In this document: in pieces, positions 58,469-64,000 of the stretch
Numbering within the stretch: position 1 is the first letter of the stretch
Layout of the letters: each line of letters starts with the position of its first letter
Source of the DNA: an uncultured Eubacteriales bacterium
Lineage (GTDB): Bacteria > Bacillota > Clostridia > Oscillospirales > Acutalibacteraceae
Length of the DNA stretch: 64,000 nt
Assembly (NCBI GenBank): GCA_902491475.1
Contig: CABUHY010000002.1
Span: 62,001 to 126,000, forward strand
Reading direction: 5' to 3'
Notes under the pieces: generated by a model
Seen by the model: the letters and a program-made list of their open reading frames with translations, nothing else
The model's database searches: none
Told to the model about the DNA's origin: nothing
Position numbers and translations under genes: made by a program

Positions 58469-59923
58469 ATGAATTATAGGATGATAATTAAACTGCTCGG
58501 ACGCATAGCAGGAATAGAAGCGGTGCTAATGGTTATCCCGATGCTCGTTTCGCTTGCGTACGGCGAAAGTATTAAGGGTTTTGCCGTTGGAATAGCGGTT
58601 GCTGTTGCGGTATGCGCCGTTTTTACGCTTGCCACAAGACACTCGGATAGGAAAATATTTTCAAAAGAGGGATTGACTTCGGTTGCGTTGTGTTGGGTGC
58701 TCATTTCGCTCATAGGCGCAATTCCTTTTACGGTTGACGGTGCAATTCCGAATTATATTGATGCTGTGTTTGAAACGGTGTCGGGCTTTACCACTACTGG
58801 TTCGAGCATACTTACGGATGTTGAGGCTCTCGGAAAGGGTATGCTTTTCTGGCGAAGCTTTACACACTGGATAGGCGGAATGGGAATACTTGTGTTTATG
58901 ATGGCGGTCGTACCGATGTCAAAAGAGTATTCCATGCATATTATGCGTGCCGAAGTTCCGGGTCCCGAAGCGGGAAAGCTCACGCCTAAAATTCAGCGCT
59001 CGTCGCTTATTTTGTATCTTATATATGTTTTTCTTACATTTGCGGAAACGGTTGCGCTTTTGCTCTGCAAGATGCCTTTGTATGATGCGGTTGTTCATGC
59101 ATTCGGTACGGCCGGCACCGGCGGTTTCGGTATAAAAAACGCAAGTATAGGCGCATACGGAAGTCCGGCGATTGAAATGGTAATTGCTGTGTTTATGGTG
59201 GCTTTCGGAGTTAACTTCAATGTTTATTTTTTGCTGCTTGTAGGAAAGCTTCGCACGGCTCTTTTTAACGAGGAGCTTCGTTGGTATCTCGGGATTGTTG
59301 CTTTTGCAACCGTTACGATAGCATACAACCTTAGAAGTGTATACAATTCTGTTTCGGAATGTTTCAGATACTCTTTCTTTCAGGTTGCGTCGATTATTTC
59401 GACTACGGGCTTTTCAACGGCGGATTTCGATAAGTGGCCCGAGTACAGTAAAATTGTACTTGTGCTCATAATGTTTATCGGTGCCTGTGCGGGAAGCACG
59501 GCGGGCGGACTCAAGGTGTCAAGAGTTATGATTTTGCTCAAATCCTCGATTGTTGAAATAAGACACATGCTGCATCCGCGCTCTTACAACATAATCAGGG
59601 TAAACGGAAAAAATGTGAGCAGGGAAACGCTTCACAATGTTCTTGTGTTTTTCTCACTTTATATTATGATCCTTTCGGCATCCTGCGTGGCTGTCGGTGC
59701 TCTTGACGGCTTTGACCTTGTAACTACATTCACAAGCGTCGGAACATGTATTTCCAATGTCGGTCCCGGACTTTCGTTGGTCGGTCCGACAGGAAATTTC
59801 TCAATGTTTTCACCGCTGTCGAAGATTCTTTTAAGTGTTTGTATGCTTATGGGCAGGCTTGAAATATTCCCTATGATTATCCTTTTCTATCCGAGCACAT
59901 GGAAAAAGAGCGGTCAGTTTTGA
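58469..59923 (+). CDS. trkH: Trk potassium-uptake transporter TrkH
   Basis: 484 aa, about ten transmembrane segments in four M-P-M repeats. Selectivity-filter-like loops are visible in SGFTTTGSS (near residue 106), GTAGTGGFG (near 218), STTGFSTAD (near 312) and SVGTCISNVGPG (near 430). It forms the K+ channel that TrkA controls. Confidence 0.95.
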   Translation: MNYRMIIKLLGRIAGIEAVLMVIPMLVSLAYGESIKGFAVGIAVAVAVCAVFTLATRHSDRKIFSKEGLTSVALCWVLISLIGAIPFTVDGAIPNYIDAVFETVSGFTTTGSSILTDVEALGKGMLFWRSFTHWIGGMGILVFMMAVVPMSKEYSMHIMRAEVPGPEAGKLTPKIQRSSLILYLIYVFLTFAETVALLLCKMPLYDAVVHAFGTAGTGGFGIKNASIGAYGSPAIEMVIAVFMVAFGVNFNVYFLLLVGKLRTALFNEELRWYLGIVAFATVTIAYNLRSVYNSVSECFRYSFFQVASIISTTGFSTADFDKWPEYSKIVLVLIMFIGACAGSTAGGLKVSRVMILLKSSIVEIRHMLHPRSYNIIRVNGKNVSRETLHNVLVFFSLYIMILSASCVAVGALDGFDLVTTFTSVGTCISNVGPGLSLVGPTGNFSMFSPLSKILLSVCMLMGRLEIFPMIILFYPSTWKKSGQF

Positions 59924-59939
59924 TAAAAAGGCATAATAA

Positions 59940-59975
59940 AAGCGTTACGGTCGTTTTTGACTGTAACGCTTAATT
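59940..59975. terminator. Bidirectional terminator between trkH and the AraC gene
   Basis: AAGCGTTAC-G-GTC pairs with GAC-T-GTAACGCTT, flanked by A-rich and T-rich sequence on the two sides. Confidence 0.85.
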
Positions 59976-59976
59976 T

Positions 59977-60729
59977 TTATGCTCTTGTCAGTGCGACATA
60001 TTCCCTCGGGGTTATGCCGTACTCTTTTTTGAAAAGCGAAATAAAATGGGATTGGCTCGAAAAGCCGAGTGCTTCACAGACTTTTTCATTGTCGTACCCC
60101 TCCCACAAAAGGGTTTGCGCAAGTTCGAGCTTCTGATGCGTGATGTATGCGCTTAGGTTTACGCCCATCTCCTCCTTGAACAGCTTTGAGAGGTAGTCGC
60201 TTGAAAGCTTGCAGTGCTCGGCAACGCTGTTTACCGTGAGCTTTTCGCCGAGGTTTTTGTTGATATATGCGACGCACTTGCGTATGTGCGGCGAATAGTT
60301 GAGGTTCTTTCTGCAAAGGCTTACCTTGTTTGTAAGCTCTATTGCGGCGTCAACGATAAGCGAATTTATGCCCGCCTTGGTCTTGCACCTGTCAACATTC
60401 TGAATAAAATCGTCGGAAAAGGTGTAAGCCGTGCTCTCGGCCAAGCCGCCCTGAATGGCATAGCGTGTGGCAAGAGTTATAAAGCTTACCGCCATATATT
60501 TGCGTTGCTTAATTTCGTCGTCGGACATCTGACCGACGGTAATGTTTTGAACGCCGAGCTGTTTCATTTCAAAAATCAGCTTTTTCAGGTCGCCCTGTTT
60601 AAGGCAGGAAAACAGACGGATTTCGTCTCTGTACGGGGTGTGATAAAGGTTGCCTGTAAGGGCTTTTGACTTCGATTTGGCAATATCCCTCGGGATGATT
60701 TTTATGCTCATAAGCTCTTCATAATCCAT
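59977..60729 (-). CDS. AraC-family transcriptional regulator
   Basis: 250 aa. The C-terminal 100 residues form the paired helix-turn-helix of AraC (KLTVNSVAEHCKLSSDYLSKLFKEEMGVNLSAYI, then EKVCEALGFSSQSHFISLFKKEYGITPREY). The N-terminal 145 residues are helical and not a cupin; similar proteins have no fixed ligand assignment. GAGGTG precedes the ATG. Targets unknown. Confidence 0.9.
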   Translation of the reverse strand: MDYEELMSIKIIPRDIAKSKSKALTGNLYHTPYRDEIRLFSCLKQGDLKKLIFEMKQLGVQNITVGQMSDDEIKQRKYMAVSFITLATRYAIQGGLAESTAYTFSDDFIQNVDRCKTKAGINSLIVDAAIELTNKVSLCRKNLNYSPHIRKCVAYINKNLGEKLTVNSVAEHCKLSSDYLSKLFKEEMGVNLSAYITHQKLELAQTLLWEGYDNEKVCEALGFSSQSHFISLFKKEYGITPREYVALTRA

Positions 60730-60746
60730 TTTATCACCTCAATTAA

Positions 60747-60775
60747 AGGATACAGAATAAATTCCGCCGAGTCAA
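60747..60775 (-). promoter_or_regulatory. Promoter of the AraC gene
   Basis: On the minus strand, TTGACT (60770-60775), a 17-base spacer and TATCCT (60747-60752). Confidence 0.6.
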
Positions 60776-60832
60776 GATTTTGCAAAATTTTATATCGGCA
60801 ATCTGATATTTGATATGAATTGTGACATTTTG

Positions 60833-61519
60833 TTACATATTCTTCAGTAGGTCGGGGATTTGCGACAAAGCGGAAACTTCAAAATCGGGTGTTATATCGG
60901 TGCGGTTTTCACAGCGGCTTTGATTGAACCAAACTGTTTTAATGCCCGCATTTTTGCCGCCCTTGATGTCGGAAGTGAGGCTGTCGCCTATCATTACAGC
61001 CCGTGAACTGTCAAAACAGGGGATTTTTGAGAAGCATTTGTCGAAAAATCCCTTATCGGGCTTGTTGCAGCCGATTTGCTCGGAGATGAATATGCTGTCA
61101 AAGTATTTCTTGATTTCTGCGCTGTCAAGACGGCTGTTCTGCACCTTTAGGGCACCGTTTGAGGCTATAAACAGATGATATTTGCCGTAAAGCGCTTTGA
61201 GCAGTTCCTCTGCGCCGTCGACGAACCAATGCCCTATGCCGAGCTGTTCTTCATAACAGTGCGTAAACTCCGAGGGCGAAATATCAACGCCGAGCTCCGA
61301 AAAAAGAATTCTGTAACGCTCGGTTTTGACTTGTTCTCTTGTAAGCTCGCCCCTTTCGAGGCGTTCCCACTGTGCTTTGTTTATTTCGTGGTAGCGGTCG
61401 AGGATGTTATCCTCGGGCGATATGCCGAAGCGCACAAGGGATTTTGAAAGCGCCGCTTTTTCTGCTTTGTGAAAATCGAGCAGCGTGTCGTCCAAATCCA
61501 AAAAGACAAATTTAATCAT
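60833..61519 (-). CDS. YjjG-family HAD nucleotidase
   Basis: 228 aa. HAD motifs: FLDLDDTLLDFHKAE (near residue 6), SNGALKVQ near 106, CNKPDKGFFDKC (Lys) near 138 and VMIGDSLTSDIKGGKNAG near 165. The pattern and the helical cap are those of YjjG-type noncanonical pyrimidine nucleotidases. AAGGAG precedes the ATG at 61519; the frame is open a little further upstream. Confidence 0.9.
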   Translation of the reverse strand: MIKFVFLDLDDTLLDFHKAEKAALSKSLVRFGISPEDNILDRYHEINKAQWERLERGELTREQVKTERYRILFSELGVDISPSEFTHCYEEQLGIGHWFVDGAEELLKALYGKYHLFIASNGALKVQNSRLDSAEIKKYFDSIFISEQIGCNKPDKGFFDKCFSKIPCFDSSRAVMIGDSLTSDIKGGKNAGIKTVWFNQSRCENRTDITPDFEVSALSQIPDLLKNM

Positions 61520-61548
61520 CGGGTTCTCCTTGTCGGATAATATAGGAT

Positions 61549-61577
61549 ATTGTAGCATAACGGCTGAAATTTTGCAA
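61549..61577 (-). promoter_or_regulatory. Promoter of the HAD nucleotidase gene
   Basis: On the minus strand, TTGCAA (61572-61577), a 17-base spacer and TACAAT (61549-61554). Confidence 0.6.
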
Positions 61578-61579
61578 AG

Positions 61580-61612
61580 AAAAAAGACCGCATAACGCGG
61601 TCTCTTTTCTTA
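61580..61612 (-). terminator. Terminator of the 40 aa small-protein transcript
   Basis: AGACCGC and GCGGTCT pair with a five-base loop and a T-run on the minus strand, about 100 bases after the small gene's stop codon. Confidence 0.85.
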
Positions 61613-61712
61613 AAAAGGGGGTTAGGATTCTATATGAAAAAGTGTAATGGTTATATGTAAACTCGCCGAAGCGAGATTAAAGCTCTAAGGTTAAGGATGA
61701 ACTCCTGTGCCA

Positions 61713-61835
61713 TTAAAGTGACATAGCGTAGAGTTCGATAGCCTTAAGGAATGTTTTCCAGGAGAATTTCTTGCTGACTTCAATGTCTTTAATAAGTCTG
61801 AGCTTTTCTTCTGTTGCGTACTTATCAACTGTCAT
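61713..61835 (-). CDS. Small protein of 40 residues, unknown function
   Basis: MTVDKYATEEKLRLIKD starts the peptide and LYAMSL ends it; the middle reads VSKKFSWKTFLKAIEL. The sequence is charged, likely helical, and has no membrane segment or signal. A GAGAGGCG site precedes the ATG, a consensus promoter lies 33 bases upstream and a terminator follows, so it is an independent transcript of about 280 bases. A hairpin with CTCGC/GCGAG and a TTCG loop (61661-61676) is in its 3' untranslated region. I do not recognise the family. Confidence 0.72.
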   Translation of the reverse strand: MTVDKYATEEKLRLIKDIEVSKKFSWKTFLKAIELYAMSL

Positions 61836-61867
61836 TCTTATCGCCTCTCTTTCTCTGTTGTGACTGT

Positions 61868-61896
61868 ATAATAACACCTTTTGTAATATTTGTCAA
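61868..61896 (-). promoter_or_regulatory. Consensus promoter of the 40 aa small protein
   Basis: On the minus strand, perfect TTGACA (61891-61896), a 17-base spacer and TATTAT (61868-61873). Confidence 0.85.
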
Positions 61897-62089
61897 GACT
61901 TTTTTCACAAAAAATTATTAAAATATTTGTGCAATATGATTAAGAAAATGTGAACGAAAAGCCGAAAGCAGACTTTGTACGCCGCAAAAACCTTGATAAT
62001 GCGTTAATTCGGCTAAAAAACGGTGAGCGGAAATTCACCGAAAAATCATATTGGATTTGGCAAAATGACGAAAAATTTTTATAAAAAAT
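61897..62089. other. Gene-free gap between the small-protein promoter and the DUF3048 terminator
   Basis: AT-rich DNA without a convincing gene. A 44-codon frame from GTG 61950 to 62084 on the plus strand has no good ribosome site. Confidence 0.5.
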
Positions 62090-62128
62090 AATGACCGAAA
62101 TCGGATAAACCGACCTCGGTCATTAAAA
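62088..62128 (-). terminator. Terminator after the DUF3048 gene
   Basis: AATGACCGA and TCGGTCATT arms, extended by inner GG/CC pairs, are followed on the minus strand by a T-rich tract. Confidence 0.8.
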
Positions 62129-62149
62129 AGAAGAGAAAACCTCGAGTAT

Positions 62150-63208
62150 TTATGCGTTGATGAGCGTTGCCGAAGAGTTTGAAGTCGGCACAAAGCCCAT
62201 ATATGTTTTACCCGTGTTCATTTTAAGTTCGCTGCCGTCAGCCGAGTAAAGCTTGAGTTGATTATGCGTCGAGCCCTTTTTCCATGTGATTTCCTCGTAA
62301 GTGCCGTTGGAAACATAAAGTCCCTTGCCCTCGGAAAGGTTCCATTCGACAAGCTTGGCGTCATTTTTGTACATTGTAACATTTGAATAGATAATAATTA
62401 CATTGCTGACTGCCATCTGATTGCCGTCGGAGTCAACCATCGGCTTCGAGTTCATATTGTTATAGTACAGACCGTCGCCCGAGTTATAAGTAAAGGTGTG
62501 CTTGTAGCTGTCGGAGAACTTTATCTGGATACTGCTGCAGGGGTTCGCAAGAGTTCTCTTTTCCGAAGCGAAGCTGAACGGAGTCGCATAGGAAGCGTCA
62601 ATGTCGGTGCGGAATTTCTTGTCTGCGATTGCCTGTGTGAGCTGTGCGCCTGTTGTGTATGCGTTGTGTGGAGCTTTTCTCGACTTGTCGCGCTGGAAGT
62701 AGCCGCTCTCGCCCTTGTTGCCGTCAATGTGATTTATCGAGGAGTCGGACGAGAAAAGGTTATACGCAACAAAGCTGCCGCCGAAGTGAACATATATAGC
62801 GTCAAAGCCTGCCGCCATTTCAACGAAATTGTGGCGAGCGCTTCTTGTCGGACCTATCTTGCCAACATTTGAAATGTCGGAATAAAGCCACAACATTCTT
62901 GTGATACCGCCCTCTGCAAGACCCTCTATAACTACATCGGGTGTGCAAAGACCCCACTGCGGGCGTGCTTCGGGAGAGTTTTCGACAACAACCGCGACGG
63001 GGCGCTTACCCTGTGCCGATTCGCTGAGACCCGAAAGACCTGTAAGGGGATTTATGTCGCCTGCCGGAGCGGGCTGTGTTGTTTCCTCGCCGGCGGAAGT
63101 GGTCTGCGGTTCTATGTCGTCCTTTTTGCCGCAGGCAGCAAAGACGCTCAATGCCACGGCAAGTGCAAGCAAAGCCGCAACGATTTTGAATTTACGGGAA
63201 TGAGACAT
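62150..63208 (-). CDS. DUF3048 lipoprotein (YerB-like)
   Basis: 352 aa. Lipoprotein signal with lipobox FAAC (Cys near residue 26), Thr/Pro-rich linker to about 50, then the DUF3048 domain (INPLTGL, RPVAVVVENSPEARPQWGL, VVIEGLAEGGITRM, GPTRSARHNFVEMA). The family is linked to the cell envelope in Firmicutes, without a proven activity. ATG 63208 has AAAGG upstream; the frame is open 13 codons further. Confidence 0.9.
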   Translation of the reverse strand: MSHSRKFKIVAALLALAVALSVFAACGKKDDIEPQTTSAGEETTQPAPAGDINPLTGLSGLSESAQGKRPVAVVVENSPEARPQWGLCTPDVVIEGLAEGGITRMLWLYSDISNVGKIGPTRSARHNFVEMAAGFDAIYVHFGGSFVAYNLFSSDSSINHIDGNKGESGYFQRDKSRKAPHNAYTTGAQLTQAIADKKFRTDIDASYATPFSFASEKRTLANPCSSIQIKFSDSYKHTFTYNSGDGLYYNNMNSKPMVDSDGNQMAVSNVIIIYSNVTMYKNDAKLVEWNLSEGKGLYVSNGTYEEITWKKGSTHNQLKLYSADGSELKMNTGKTYMGFVPTSNSSATLINA

Positions 63209-63301
63209 TTTTAACAACCTTTCTTGAATGTGTTTACTTATGTACATTTTACCACATTATCGATATTTTTCAATAAGTTTTGACAAATAAGACAAAAAAT
63301 A

Positions 63302-63328
63302 TGGGAGCTGTACCGAGTACAGCTCCCA
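63302..63328 (-). terminator. Terminator after the EF-G2-like gene
   Basis: GGGAGCTGTAC and GTACAGCTCCC form a perfect eleven-pair stem with a T-run on the minus strand. Confidence 0.92.
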
Positions 63329-63340
63329 ATATGTTGTGGT

Positions 63341-64000
63341 TTATTCTTCGTTTGCGGCTCTGTCTGCAATAACCTTGTCGGCAACCGGCTGCGGAGCCTG
63401 CTCATAGCGTGCAAATTCAAGCGTGTATGAGCCTCTGCCTGCGGTTATTGAACGCAAAACGGTTGTGAAGTCGCCCATTTCAGCCATCGGAACCTCCGCT
63501 ACGAGCTCCTGCATATTGCCGTCTGCGGGGTTTGTGCCGAGCACCCTGCCCCTGCGCTTTGTAACATCGCCCATAATATCGCCGAGGTTATCGTTCGGAA
63601 GAAGAACGGTAAGCGTACCTACGGGCTCGAGGATTGCAACATTCGCATTGGGCATTGCCGCCTTGAAGGCGAGTGAAGCGGCGGTCTTGAACGCCATTTC
63701 CGAGGAGTCAACGGGGTGATACGAGCCGTCGTAAAGGGTTGCTTTAAGACCTACCATGGGATAGCCTGCCGCAAAGCCCTTGGAAACACATTCCTGCAAG
63801 CCTTTTTCGACTGCGGGGAAGTAGTTCTTCGGAACCGCACCGCCGACAACAGCGGTTTCAAACACGAGCGTGTCGCTGTCGCAGGGCTCGAATTTAATCC
63901 ATACATCGCCGAACTGACCGTGGCCGCCCGACTGTTTTTTATGCTTGCCCTGTGCCTCAACCGCTTTTCTTATTGTTTCACGGTAAGCAACCTTCGGGGT
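63341..64000 (-). CDS. EF-G2-like translation factor, C-terminal 219 residues
   Basis: The frame is open through the right edge, so the GTPase domain is outside the window. The visible part holds domain IV (VAYRETIRKAVEAQGKHKKQSGGHGQFGDVWIKFEP) and domain V (ILEPVGTLTVLLPNDNLGDIMGDVTKRRGRVLG). The GKHKKQSGGHGQFGDVW form is that of the second EF-G class (EF-G2/FusA2) and not the housekeeping EF-G. Role of this class is poorly defined. Confidence 0.88.
   Translation of the reverse strand, partial: TPKVAYRETIRKAVEAQGKHKKQSGGHGQFGDVWIKFEPCDSDTLVFETAVVGGAVPKNYFPAVEKGLQECVSKGFAAGYPMVGLKATLYDGSYHPVDSSEMAFKTAASLAFKAAMPNANVAILEPVGTLTVLLPNDNLGDIMGDVTKRRGRVLGTNPADGNMQELVAEVPMAEMGDFTTVLRSITAGRGSYTLEFARYEQAPQPVADKVIADRAANEE

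Noticed and set aside
61950..62084. A 44-codon frame from GTG on the plus strand
   Set aside because: No good ribosome site or promoter was seen, and it is flanked by the features of leftward transcripts. It cannot be fully excluded.

Overview
The window is a 64 kb piece of a low-to-mid GC Firmicutes chromosome of the class Clostridia, most likely a gut Oscillospiraceae/Ruminococcaceae-type anaerobe. This rests on gene order and family membership (jag, DapL lysine route, YqeG, an unpaired ANTAR regulator, DUF3048 lipoprotein, CD1247-type protein, NifU-like/GGGtGRT pair, BspA-type leucine-rich repeats with S-layer homology domains); no 16S gene is present, so genus is not assigned. No tRNA, rRNA, phage, IS element or CRISPR array was seen.

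Replication origin region, 1 to about 18.5 kb. Genes point away from the rpmH-dnaA gap. Leftward run rpmH, rnpA, yidD, yidC, jag, mnmE, mnmG, rsmG, parB, parA, and a lipoprotein cut by the left edge. Rightward run dnaA, dnaN, S4-domain gene, recF, remB, gyrB, gyrA. Three parS sites lie in the leftward arm. Between dnaA and dnaN is a cluster of diverged DnaA-box-like nonamers ending in a box, C-run, triplet series and AT-rich tract, which looks like the unwinding element.

18.5 to 30 kb: CPBP protease, tadA, Mrp ATPase, guaB, glyA, an ANTAR protein, dapF and dapL (last steps of lysine/meso-DAP synthesis by the aminotransferase route), purB, a zinc-ribbon membrane protein and galU.

30 to 39 kb, accessory-like: a small coiled protein behind a repeat-rich promoter; a NifU-like scaffold with a GGGtGRT protein behind a consensus promoter and a structured leader; small membrane proteins; an XRE regulator; a secreted leucine-rich-repeat/S-layer protein; short palindromic repeats; then leftward NYN-domain nuclease, rlmH, walJ and a glycerophosphodiester phosphodiesterase.

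39 to 48.8 kb is one long rightward operon from a consensus promoter: ATP-grasp D-aspartate-ligase-like enzyme, aspartate racemase, asparagine synthetase, glmU, pth, mfd and mmcQ/yjbR. The first three would make and amidate a D-Asp peptidoglycan cross-bridge, and GlmU would feed UDP-GlcNAc, but the uridylyltransferase half of this GlmU has lost most signature residues.

48.8 to 52.8 kb: an OmpR-type two-component system and an exported repeat lipoprotein. The regulator gene and the lipoprotein gene carry the same direct-repeat box at the same distance from their -10 elements, so the three genes look like one autoregulated circuit.

52.8 to 64 kb: rpsU, yqeG, a Xaa-Pro peptidase, efp, an acidic zinc-ribbon protein, a polysaccharide deacetylase, the TrkA/TrkH potassium system, an AraC regulator, a HAD phosphatase, a strongly promoted 40-residue small protein, a DUF3048 lipoprotein and the end of an EF-G2-like factor cut by the right edge.
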